This document shows, in pieces, positions 38,401 to 50,400 of a stretch of 64,000 bases of DNA. This DNA comes from Chionis minor (lineage: Eukaryota; Chordata; Aves; Charadriiformes; Chionididae), in contig VZSF01006623.1 of assembly GCA_013398295.1 (NCBI GenBank), positions 4,504 through 68,503 on the forward strand. The letters are read 5' to 3'. The translations under genes were made by a program, and so were the position numbers. The notes below the pieces were generated by a model. It did no database searches. It was not told the DNA's origin and worked only from the letters and a program-made list of their open reading frames with translations. How positions within the stretch are numbered: position 1 is the first letter of the stretch; the number at the start of each line of letters is the position of its first letter.

Positions 38401-41400
38401 CGCCTCCTGCCCAGAGAATATGGGATTCCCTGCTCCTGTCAGTGGCAAATCCCCGTCTCCAGCTGCTTTTGACCCAACGGCAGGAATGCATCCTGATCCC
38501 GTTGCTGTGGGCAGGGAGATTGGTGCCCTCCTGGTCTGCTTTTCCCCCCCCAAATCCCTCTGGGCTGATGGGGCACTCTGGTAGGGAAAACTGCTCAGGA
38601 CGCAAGGAAGGGGGAGTCTCTAGAGACAGAAATTCCAGGAGCTCTTCAGGAGTTGTGGTTTTTTCTCCAAATAAATAGTTGGCATCGCTTCTGCCAGTAT
38701 CTGAGCTCCTTCAGGTCCTCATTTCTCCATGTTGCCCATGTACTGTATTGCTATCAGTAGGGTCTGGTCATAATGTCATTGCCCTGAGGAAAACTCTTTC
38801 ATTATGTCAAGAGGATCTTGGCCAGGTCCTTGAAACTCTTACAGTATTAGTATCTGCAGCTAAACAGCAGAGGGAAATATTTTGGCACCCTGAGCCTGCA
38901 CTGGGGTTTCTACGTGCAAGGTGTGCTTTGGAAAAACACAACAAAGTAATAAACCCAATGCATTTTAACAGAAAAACAAGAGTCATTGTTCACATTTATA
39001 ATATGCCTGACTGGGGGCAGGGACTCAGAAAAGCATCCTGTGGTTATCCCTGGGGACTTTGAAGAGGTTTTCAGATGTGGTTCTGAATCCATAGCATTCA
39101 TTGCTTCCTGCGACACATGTGACCTCTCTCAAATTTTTTTTCTTCTTTTTAAAATATAAATAAGGTTTATTTATTTATTTAAGTATTAGCCAAGTTCTGT
39201 ATTGTAGGTTAGTAAAAAACCCCACAATCAGTGCTTGCTATTGGGCAATGTTAATTCCACTAAGACCTAAGCCTGACTGAGTTGTAGCTTTTGTTCCTGG
39301 AAACTCAAGGATTCCTGGGATTCTCGCTGGACAATGAGATTATCTATTTTCTTGTGGCTTTGAATTTAACATATTAATTTTCTGCTGCTTGTTGTTTAAT
39401 CACCCACAGTTCAAATGCAAAAAATAGAAGAAATCCTGTCGTTAAGAGGGAATCTGAAATGGATTAGAGAACTCTTGACAAACTATGAAACTGTTAAAGC
39501 ATAAAGTTGTGTTGTATTTGTACTTCGCTATTTTGATTTTCTTTGTGGATGATGTGAAAAAAGAAAATGTAAATTGACCCAACATACTGGCAGTTGCAGA
39601 AAGCTGTTCGGAACCCTCTTATTGATCATCGGCAGAAAACGTTGTCTTGAATTTCCGGCGCAACTCATCATCAGGGTGCTAGAATTTCTGGGGTACCCAG
39701 CTTTGAGTTTTGTGGGGTGCCCTGATTTTCAGAGAAGAGATTTAACTCCCACGGTCACTATTTCACAGTTTGGCTTCCAAAGCCACCGACCCCCCCAAAA
39801 AGTGCAGGTTTGAGAGCTGAAGCAACGACAGGCATCTCTAGGAAGCCCCAACAGTACAGTGCAAAACTCCTCCTGCTGCAGGATCCCCACCTGGACCGCT
39901 CTGGGGTGGTACCTGCTCCCCACTGTCACTGCAGTCAATTAATTGAGGTGTTTGCTGCTCTCCCTCCCTGGCCGTGCTGTCTCTCACCGGGGAGCAGTGC
40001 TGCCGGTGCTTCCTCTCCTGTGGTGCTGTGATCTGCGGGTCGCGCAGCGCGTCCTCGGCAGCGCGTGTGATTAGGGATGCGGTCGGAGGGACCTTGACAG
40101 GAAGGTGTTCCCAGCAGCAATCATGTTGTAATGATGCAAGTAAACCTGTTTCCTGACTACTTTCCGACGGGGCTGTAAGACTGTGGGGCCGCTGCGCAGC
40201 GCTTTCCATGTGCTTCCCGGCATGAGCTCGTGATGAGATTTCACTCTGTGCTGCTTTCCGCTCCGGAGTTTTTATGGAAAGGGTTGTCCGAGAACTTGCC
40301 TTTTGCAAAGATATGTGTAAAAATGATGCCTTGTGCCATTGTGTGGCTGTCGTGGAACTTGCAGTGGCCCTGGGCAGAGAGGTCGGGCAGGGCAAAGCTT
40401 GGCTGGGCACAGTGATCTGCTCCCTGGCCAGCAGCCTCCAGGGTAGAGGCCACCCAAGGGATGATGGAGCGGGTAGGAAGGAGAAAAGGGGTCACACCAT
40501 GGCGCGATGGCAAAGCAGCTCGTCCTGCCCGCTCTGAGGGGGATGATGCTGTGCTGTCCCCATGGGATGTGTCCAGTCCAGTGCTCCCAGGAGGACCATG
40601 CCACTGGGTGGCCTGTGACCTGTGGCATTGCCTGTGAAGGTGAGGAGCTGAGGGTGCTGGTTTCTGTGGCAAGGAATGTACTTGTTTTATGATTACTTCG
40701 TCCCTGGTTTCAAGCTGCTGCTTTTAGTTGTGGCTCATCAGATAGTTGATCCTGTGAAGGCATCTGCCTGCCTGGCACCCTGGGGGCTGCCCTCCAGATC
40801 TGCAAGGCGAGGGACACCTCTGTGTGTCCGTCCAGGCAGCACTGTGGGGCCGGTCTAACCTGTCAGGCTTTGCAGTCACAAGCCACGTAAAGCCCCCAAG
40901 CCCCTGGCTTGCAGCAAGCTCTGTGTGAGCACGGCGAGGACTTGCCATGGTGGAGGTGGTGGTGGGCGAGTGTCCGTCTGTCTGTCCTGGGAGCGTCAGT
41001 CCATCCTGGATCATCCCTCCACCTCCGAGTGCCCGGGGCAGCGTTGTGTCTGTGTGTTCTCTCACATTACAGGGCCCTCTCTGCGGTTTCCTTGGCCTAT
41101 TATAATACAAATAAATAATCATAACAAAAGCCCATGTGCCTCCTTGGGAAAATAACAGTTTTCACATGCAGATACTCAGGAAGTTAAAATTGGCAGCTCT
41201 GACTAGTCCTGCTGATTTGTCCACACATTTATTCTGATATGATGCTTAAATGGAATCAGCTTTCTGCTCTGGCTCTCACAAAATGCAGCTTTCCTACCCC
41301 CGGTACCAGCATAAGAGGAGAGGAGATGGGAAATAAGGTCTGTTTCTAAATGAGTGGGAGAAAAATCAGGTATGTGACTCCTCTAATTCAGACAAGGCTG

Positions 41401-42189
41401 TCTCTTATTGTTTGGCAGTTCGACTATAGCTTCAGTACATGGGAAAATTTTCTCTTCCAATTACACAGCAGTTTTGTGGTGGCTGAGTGCTATAAATGGG
41501 AATGCTTTGCAGCCAAAGATATCTCATTCATAAATCCCACTGTTCCACTCTATAATTTTTCTCTTTTGGATAGATCAGTATTCTGTGGTCATATCAACCA
41601 CAGTCATGCAAGCAAAAATGAGTAGTTAAATATTGTGACAGTCCTATAAGTCTTCTTAAAGCGCTGTGCAGAACACAGTTATTCAAAAGTGTCACTTGGT
41701 GCATGGAAAGGAATTGACCCTTTACTAATATTTCCAGTAAAAGCTCTCGATTAAAAGAACACAACGCTGAAGATATCTGGTCTGATTGGACAATTTATAA
41801 ATTTCATTCTGAGTGCCAATGTTTTGACACACGTGTCTGCAGACACACATATACAGGTACACGCAGATCCATCTGCGCCATAAAAATGCAGGTATGGTAT
41901 ATACGCACTCATATGTTAGCCTTATATGCTCACTTACTTTCTAGAGTGTGTGTTTATGAATTTAACATGACTCTCCCTCTCTATCTGCTGTCCCTGGGAA
42001 CACCTCTAGCCAGCAAGCTAAAAAATGAAATACACATCTAAAGAAATGTTCCCATAAAAGAAATAACTCCTCGATACTGGTGCTGTGCGCTCCCGTGCCC
42101 ATTAGCATTCAGTGCAGCAGGTACTTTACACAGACCCCGCAGGAGAGACCCGGGGCTTTCAGCACTCCCAGGGACCCCGTGTCACCCGC

Positions 42190-42264
42190 TCAGCTGGTGT
42201 AAATTGGGCAGTTCAGTGGAAATCGCGGCGCTGAGCTGATTTACACAGGCTCAGAGGCTGGGAC
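42190..42264. repeat. Fossil palindromic sauropsid repeat (GTGTAAAT hairpin)
   Basis: CTCAGCTGGTGTAAATTGGG and GAGCTGATTTACACAGGCTC form clear imperfect inverted arms around GTTCAGTGGAAATCGCGGCG. This is the best-preserved hairpin of the family in the window. Confidence 0.7.
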
Positions 42265-42606
42265 CGGCACTGAACCTTGAGGGGACTGAGTGGAGACTCT
42301 TCCTCACAAGTACACGCGTGCTCCTGCACCTCTCCCAGTGCCTCCCTGCCTGCTGGCAGGACGACGCACACGTCTGCAATTGCATACCTATGCCTGTTTC
42401 TGTAGATGTCTATTTTTTTTCAAAGCTGCCTGCTGATCAAAAATGCACAGAATGGTACTTTTGTTTGCAAAACACCCATAATGGCTTTTTTTCCCCCCAC
42501 TGGTATTTTCTTCTTTCTTTTTTTTTCTTTCTTTTTTTTGTTAAACTTAAGCAGAGCTGTCTGTCTAGAGGTATGTATTCACACTGAGAGGTCTAGTTAT
42601 CCCGTA

Positions 42607-42680
42607 ATAAGCACGTGTAACTCCCATTAGTGTCAATGAGAACTTCACATGCATATCAAAGGGGAGAATAGATTCATATG
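42607..42680. repeat. Fossil palindromic sauropsid repeat (CACGTGTAACTCCCATT type)
   Basis: GCACGTGTAACTCCCATTAG, then TGTCAATGAGAACTTCACAT and GGGGAGAATAGATTC match the pattern 'cacgtgtaactcccattgatgtcaatgagagttgcacatg...gggcagaat'. Confidence 0.65.
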
Positions 42681-45357
42681 CTGTGAGCAGGATCTGAAAT
42701 TCAGATTTATAGTTCATGTTGCGTTTAATGGATAAAGTCTTTGGCAGAGAACTGAAAACTCCGAGGTGTTTATAACATTCCAGGTTCCCTTCCTTTTTAG
42801 TTAAAAGCAGTAGCGGAACAAAAAATGTAACTACCATTCTGTTGTATTAAAAATGTACATATTTACAGCGAGGACTTTTTTCCCTTGCTCTTCTGATTTT
42901 TCTGTAATGGCTTTCCTGTTTTTAAAAACTCACAGATAGTGACCTCCAGGGTCTCTGAGGGCTGGATGCACTTGTGTGGCCAGAGACCAAACTAAAATGA
43001 AAGATTAAAGCAATTCTGAAAGATTTCCTGATAGGCTTCTGCCAGCGCTATTTCAGAAAAAAAGTCCCCTGTCATCTGGCCCTCAGCCATTTCCCCGGCC
43101 ACCTCTGTGGGTGTAGAGCAGAGAGTAATTTCAGAGCTGCACTCTGAGTTTTTGTGGAACTGTTTATTAAATATTTAAGCTTTTCCTTTTCTTTTTCTGC
43201 CTCTAATTCAGCCGTGCCGCAATGAGAGCAGGATTTTCTAAAGGATGGTGTATCCCTGGTATTTGGCTGCTCTAGTGCCTGATAATGCGCTTTTTGGGAG
43301 GATGAACAGTGGCCTTAATAGCACAGGCGTGGTTTTTTGATGGTTTAGGGCAAGCTTGCCGCTCTGCCTGCCCTCCTTTGAGGGGGGTGACACAGGGACC
43401 GGCAGGGTCGTGCAGAGATTTTGGCTGGAAGCATGACAAAAGCTTGGAGCAGGACCGCAGCGCGTGAGATGCAGCGTAATGCAGCGATGTGGGGTCCTTG
43501 GCTGCCTCAAAACCATCTCATAGCTCCTGCTGGTCCATTAATGCCGTGTCTCATCTCTGGATGGGCACGGAGATGCTGGTCCATTGGCCACCTTTGGGCT
43601 GGATTTCCCTCTTCTGGCATTTCCCTACGCAGCCAGATGCCTTTCTCCCTTTTTGCCCACTCTGAAGAAATCATGGCCTCGGGGGCGCGGGATTTTGAAC
43701 TGGTTTTGTGTTTACGGGCAGTTGCACCCAGGCTTTGGGTGCTGCGGTCGAGGCAGCTCATCCCAGCAGCACGGTGGGCAGGGATCCCGCAGGGGGGCAG
43801 GGGGTCCCCAAACTCCTGCCATGTCCCCTGCCTTGGAAAGTTTGCACTGGGGCAGCCACGCCATTGTGCTTTGCTTAGGTAGCACGCCATGGAGCCAGAG
43901 GATTTTGGATTTTGGGGGCAAACAGCTGGATACACAGTCATTTTCATGACGTTTAACTGATTTGGTTGCACAGAGATTGCCACTGAGGAGTGGCAGGATG
44001 GTTACTGCTGTCCATCAGCTGGGCAGGCAAAGGATTGATCCCTAAATAAATTCTGTTTCAGACCCTTCTCCACTCAGAAATAATGTTCTTCTGCATTCCA
44101 GCATTACCCAGGATTAGGTATTAAGAAACTCAAACAGAACTAAACCTTTGGAAAAGGGTTCCTAGGGTGAATTTGGGGGCAGGGAGACCCAGGGCTGCCC
44201 AGCCTCAGGCTGTACCCCCATTTGCACCGAGGGCCAAGAAAAGGGCCACCCCCGTCCCAGGGGTGACGGGTAGCCCCAGCCTGGAACCTGCAATATGCTA
44301 ATAAAGCCCATTCACTTATGCTGTGAAGGAAACATACGTTTTCTCCAGGATTTTAATCAGGTTTTAAGTGGAATCAGTGGCTTAAAGTTGTTTAAAAAAA
44401 TTGCATAACAGAAACCACAGCTGATCTTTAAAAACTCTTTTTCAGAGGGAAATGGTGATTATAAATAAGAAGGCAGTTTTATAGCTCAATTACTTTAGTA
44501 ACTTGATTTAACAGCTTGTTTTTTAAATCTACACCAAACCTAAGATAAAGGATTGATAATGTAATATGTAGAATACATTCAGCATAAAACCTGAAAATCC
44601 TACATCATAGCATTCGAAGAGAAGCATAAATGCACGCCGAAGTCTACAGTGGTTTTATTTTAACTAGTATAATATAACAACATGACATGCTGTGAAAAAT
44701 AAATAACTTTTGAAAATGCATTTTCCAGGAATGAAAGTAATATTGAAAAATGACTGAAGTAATCACTTTTGTATGGATTCCGAGAGCAAAAGAGACGAAA
44801 AGAATAATTCAGAACTCAATGCAGTGTTATACGAAAGCATATAAGGGTTTTATAAAATACACTGCTCAAACCTGTGCTGTGTATCTGCTTACGGTCAGAT
44901 GTGGTGAACTTTGAGTGGTCCCTTTTTGTGTGAATAGTCTTATTAAAAGTGATGTATCCTGCTATGCACACAGGCTTTATTTAGCCTTGAAGTGACAGAA
45001 TATGACCTGTAGACAGAGCACACGAGCTTCTAGACTGTTACTAAATGCCATTTTTGCTTTGATTATCATTGTTTGGTGTGAAACAGACCAGCTACAGTGG
45101 AAATCTAATCTGGTTCCCATTAGCCTCAATGGGAACAGCATCATGTCTTCACTTTTTTTTTTTTTTTTTTTTTGGGAGGGGATTGATTTCTCGCTGAGAA
45201 ATCTCCCCTGTTATTTGCATACAACTTGCCATTATATTTTTTTAGCTCACAGTTCGTAATACAAATGGGATGCAATACTTGCAGGTCTTGGAGTATTTAC
45301 CTGTCATTGAAATATTTTTAGTATCTGAACAGTAATGGAACCTGATTTGGCAATTTT

Positions 45358-45450
45358 GGGGTCTGAATCTTCTCTCAACTATGCCAGTGTAAACTGGGAA
45401 TAAATTCCCCAGAACCAGGGGAATTGGTTACACGTGCTATAGAGAGTAGT
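45358..45450. repeat. Fossil palindromic sauropsid repeat (GCCAGTGTAAAC type)
   Basis: GGGGTCTGAATCTTCTCTCA is followed by ACTATGCCAGTGTAAACTGG. A decayed inverted half follows (TTGGTTACACGTGCTATAGA, then GAG). The leading 'ctgaatcttctctca' is diagnostic of the group. A weaker piece with CCATTAGCCTCAATGGGAAC lies 220 bp upstream at 45117-45136. Confidence 0.62.
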
Positions 45451-46679
45451 TGAATAGCTGCAGCTCCTGCTTATTCCTATGGATAGTGTTGAAAAAGGAA
45501 GCAGATTCGTGCTTTGGGTGGGACACCTCACATAGGGCCCTCCGTGGGGCTGCAGCGCTCACCTCTCCAGTCAGAGCACAGAAAGTCATGTTTTTATGCC
45601 TGTGGTTGAGGCTGCGTAAGATGGCAGTTGTTGCAGCACCTTTCCTGTGTGTTTCTGTTAGTTTTTTGGAAAAGGAGACGGTGCATCATTTTCAAAGCCT
45701 GCTGATGATGTATATAAAGGGGATGTGAGGCAGCTGGGGTATTAAGCAAATACTTGTTGGGCAAGGAAGATGCTTTTCTTTGCAGGGCTTTCATTTCCAC
45801 TTCGAAGTCTGGGCAGGAGGCAACAGAGAGCTGACACCTTGGTGGCCACAGCTGGGTGAAGGCTCCTGGTCCATGGCACCGCCAAAAGCATCCCTGCTGA
45901 TCCATTTGCACGCCGCAAAGGAAAAGCCTGCAGGTCTTAGACCTAAAATGGTCTTCTCCTGCATTGCCTTGAATATTTGCAAACTCCCCCTGGGATCAGA
46001 CAGAGCTTTGGTGGGCCAAGGGTAGAGGCGCAGTGCCTATACAGTTAAATGTCCAGAAAAGGCGCTTTATGTTAGTTTTAATTTCCTGGTGGAAAATGCT
46101 GTTAATCTCTAGTGTTCTCCCTTACACTGTGTAAAACAGGATATTATACCTATAGCAATATTAACTCACTTTTATTGAGGAGCTTTTATTTTTGGTGCAA
46201 AACAGTGACTTGAGCATTGTATAAAGTTGGTAGCCGGCCGCAAAGGCAGGCATGAATAGGAGCGATTCAATGCCTGGGGTACACTTAGGACATTCTTTGC
46301 ATCCTGTTAATTATGTTAGTTTTGGGATGGACTTGAAAACCCTATGCTGTGGCAAAAATCAGTGTTTTGAAGCTAGAACAAAGGAGTCTGTTAGATTTGC
46401 CTTACTCAGACCTACAGAGGAGCATTTAAATGAAAGAAGCCTGTCATTTTCCTCCCACCGCCTTACTGTATGTGTAAAACGGTGTGCAGGCAAGAGGGGG
46501 TTAATTCAATAAAATAAATATAAAATACTCTCCAGGCTGTTGGACAGAGCTGGAAGGGGTCAGAGGTTGTTGAGCTGCTTCACTAGCACACTAATCGATT
46601 TGCTGTCAAGGTAGTGGTGCTGGGGTTTCAAGTAAGAGAAGAATTGAGTGCCGCTCGGGCCCAATTTCCATAATTGCTC

Positions 46680-47480
46680 ACTGCCTTTAGTGTACAACCT
46701 TTTATGAAACACAAAAAATATATCACTGAATTGTATTGATTAGCCATTGGTCTGAATAATTCACTTAGTATTTATTACCTGACCCTCAGAGGTTAAATAA
46801 ATCCACTATCTAACTTTGGCTTGTGAGAAATATTACTTATTCATTGAAATGTGGACTGATTATTACACAATAGGAGTGTATCTTTGCTGTTCTTTTTATC
46901 TCCTCCTGGAAAACTTAGTCCCCGCTGCATCTTAATGGCAACAAGTTAAAAGAAATATTTATGGATAGTGAGGAGCATTTTCCAAAATAAACACTAACAC
47001 ATCCGTACTAGCATAGCTTGGCTTTCTTTTGTGAAGCTTTTTTTTTTTCTCACCCCGTAGTTCAGGTCACATTTCAGGGTCAAAACTCAAAATCCTCCAA
47101 TGCGAACTTTTATGCACGACGGTAAAATATATTCATACGCAAAGTTTTCACTGCAAGCATCAAGTCTGCATAACAGCTTTATTGCTTGTGATGGGATCTA
47201 AGTCCATTTTTATAGCACTATTTTTGGATAGCTCCTGAAGGCCATAAATCTTCCTATCATATTAAACACCCTCTGATAATTAAATTCTCAAAGAAAACAG
47301 AAACCTTTCCTAACATGAAAAGATAAAATTTAAAGCAGCCAACCATGGACAGCTCACTGTCATTACAATAAAAATGATTTCACATCACCTTAAAATGTTT
47401 CGGACATAATCTGCAGGGCATTTTATGGCTTTGTCAAACATTAAGGCAATAATCAATTATTTATCAGAGGATGGTATTTA
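46680..47480. other. AT-rich, CNE-like block
   Basis: About 800 bp of AT-rich, mostly non-repetitive sequence, apart from a T run at 47039-47049, rich in TAAT, TTTATG and ATTCAT motifs. No fossil repeat or GC-rich patch is visible. Developmental transcription-factor introns often carry deeply conserved enhancers of this appearance. No alignment was possible, so this is a compositional call only. Confidence 0.3.
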
Positions 47481-50400
47481 CATATCGCTTTTAGCATAGC
47501 TAAACAGTCCTTCTTTTGTTGATGAGCTGATATACCTCAAACACAATAGCGTAGCTCTTAAATTTAATTATATACTCATTTACCATAAGATCTAGTCATC
47601 TAGATAAAATTGTTCAGTAGCTTGAAGTATTCCCTCCAAAAAAGATTTCCTAACTTTGTGTAAAGTCTTTCCTCAGTTTCCGGCCTGCATCCTCCAGCAT
47701 CTCAAAGTATTGTTTTTGAAGTTTGATGGAATTTGTGTTAGGTCAAGAGGAGGAAACTATGTGAAGCTTTTTTTTTTTTTCCCCTTTTTTTTTTTTTTTT
47801 TAAATGAAATGTAAAGGAAAAACCTAATGTGGTCTCAGTGCTACCTTGTGTTTGTTGATAGCTGTGTGTGTCTGTATCCAGGATCTGGGCTTATAGTTAG
47901 CAGGAGCTCGAAACCCATGTTCTGGGTGTTATAATACTAAACCTCTTTTCCTGTATCACATAATGGAAGGAAAAGTCTGTCAGAAAATAATGGGGATATA
48001 ATATGTACAAGATCCTCTAACATTTACCCAGGTGGCCAGCTTCCTGAGTCCTGAGCATGGAGTGATAGCGATAGTATTTAACAGCATCTTGGACCCTTCC
48101 ACTTGGAGACCTCGCAGCACGTCCCAGACCCTGCCTGGGGTCACCGGCGCTGGGAAGGGGCAGGAGCGTGGGCTGCGGGGGGTACCCGGGCACGGATCCC
48201 GACCCACAGCAAGGCACAGCCGCGAGGGCAGAGACAGTCTGGCATCCATACGGACGTTCAATTTATAACATGCCTGCTGAAGTACCTGCGCGCAATGAAC
48301 TGCCGGGAAGTCAATTTATCTGCCTGGCGGGCAGGAGCGGCTGCCAGTGGCACCTCGGTCTCGGAGAGCGGAGAACAGGGTGCTTCATGTTCAGAGGGGT
48401 GGGTGTCCATGACAGTGACATCTGAGTCCTGTGGGACTGTTTAATTCAGCGAGGGTTACTCCCTGTTGCTAAACCCAGCTGGTAACTCCCGGCAGGAGCT
48501 GAGCCCAGGGGAGAAGCTCAGAGAGGGATTTTGCAGCTGGTAGTGCTGATGGGGCTTTCAAAGTGGCTGCTAGAGGTGGGAGCGCTCCATCAGGCATTCA
48601 TCCCTCTCTTCAGGTGCCTAAATACCTGCACAAATTTGGCCTTTGGCTAAACTTTAGGCACACAAATTCTGCCTGATGTGTTTATGCCAATGCTTTACAC
48701 CCAGCATTGTCAAACCCTTGTGTCAAAGGGGTTTATTCCTCTATGGGACGTCCTCATGAGTTTTTCCACAGTTAACTGGTGTCATTTTGATGTTGCCCTC
48801 CCATTTCGGCGAGAGAAGGGTTAAGAAACGCATCTTTCCATCTCTGATAGGAAAAGACAGGTTCACTTCATCCTGTGCCACCATCCCTTTGTTCAGGTAA
48901 AAACTTCCTAGCTGGGATGCACAAATCAGTAGGAAAATGATTCAAAAAAGTTTATGATGGCATCTCAGGGCAATTCTGCTGTGGGTGTTGAAAGAAATCT
49001 GTTAGCTGAACGGTCTCATTTGGAAAGCTAATTATACAAATAACATTTTAGAGCAAGCTAATGTCATAATAAAGTTCATCATCATAACAGGCAAACAATC
49101 TATTAGTAAGAGGATCCTAAAACAGCAGCTCTGTCCTCTGGAGAAAGGGGGTTTACATCTCAATTGAAGATGCAGTTTTTGTTCACTCTAGGAACTCTCC
49201 TGCCCTTGTGCTCCTCACTAGCTCCAAAGTGGTGACGTCCTGGTCCTGGCTCAGGGGTTTGTGCTCTGCAAAGTCACCCATGCTTGTCTAAGGTGGGCAT
49301 AAAACTCTACTGAGAAGTAGAATATTTTGCCAGTTTATATTAAAACTGGGGCTTCTTTTTGGTTTTGCCTGCCTTCTCTGGAGGAAAAAAAAAAAGAAAA
49401 GCAAAAATAGAAAAAAAAAGCCTTCTGGCAGTCGAGGGTGAGAGAGGCTGGTTCCTGCTCCCAGTTACATTTTAGGAAGGGGCACAGGGAATCTGACTTT
49501 CTTCCAGTGCTGCTCCACTCCTAGCAAAACAAACATAAAAAAAAAATATAAAAAATCCCAAACTAGCTCCTGGCCTCACTGCGACTCGCTCCTGGGGAGG
49601 GAGCTTCTCTTTCCAGCTGAGTAGAGTGGAGCAGGGGGTGGAAGGGCTGAGAGGAGCACTCCTACCTTCCCGCAGAGTGCTCCTACCGTGCCAACGCCGC
49701 CCTGAGATACAAGATCCTTTCCATTTCCCTTCTCCCAGGAGGCCCTTGATGGGATGAGGTGAGATGGGGGATGTACCATGCTGGCAGGGGTATGCAGCCA
49801 GCCACTCCCTGGAGCTGCTCGCCCCCCGCGCAGGTCGCCATGCATCTGTCTGTTGTTTCACGGGTGATTTCTTTGGCCTGTGTCAATCAGGATGCTGCGC
49901 ACCAGTGTGAGATGCCAAAGGTAGACATCGCCATTCGGAGCTTTTGTCCAAGGAAAACGGAGGGGAACCCGCCTCCTTCCCCATCTCTCCTCCCCCTCAT
50001 ACACTTTAATGCATCCTGAAACATACATTTTCTTTTCCTTTTAGGTTGCATTGTACATAACATCTGAAAAGCTCTGTCAAAACAACTCATATGGGGGGAA
50101 AAAGTAATTGTCTTGATATGCAATGATTATCTAGAACTTAAGCAGCAGCAGAGAGAGGGTTATTTTGTTTGCAATTTAACTCAAAGTGCCCAAGATTTCC
50201 CAACTGTTCTATTTTTGCAAATGTAAAAGTTTCATAAAAGGGTCAGATTTAGGCCCTTGTGTGGGAAACCACTGATACTGCCAGCAACAGGGCAAGATCA
50301 CTGCTGTGTTGTGGTTTAAATGTCTTATTGCATTCCATGCATTGCTGAACTGTATATAGAATGGATGACTTTAAATCTCTAGGACTTTGTGTGAATTAGC

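Noticed and set aside
41833..41846. 14-bp perfect palindrome GTGTCTGCAGACAC
   Set aside because: A few such palindromes are expected by chance in 64 kb. No context supports a site.
44150..44300. GC-rich segment suspected to be an old CR1
   Set aside because: None of the CR1 tail motifs (CTTCCAAC, ATTCTATG) is present.
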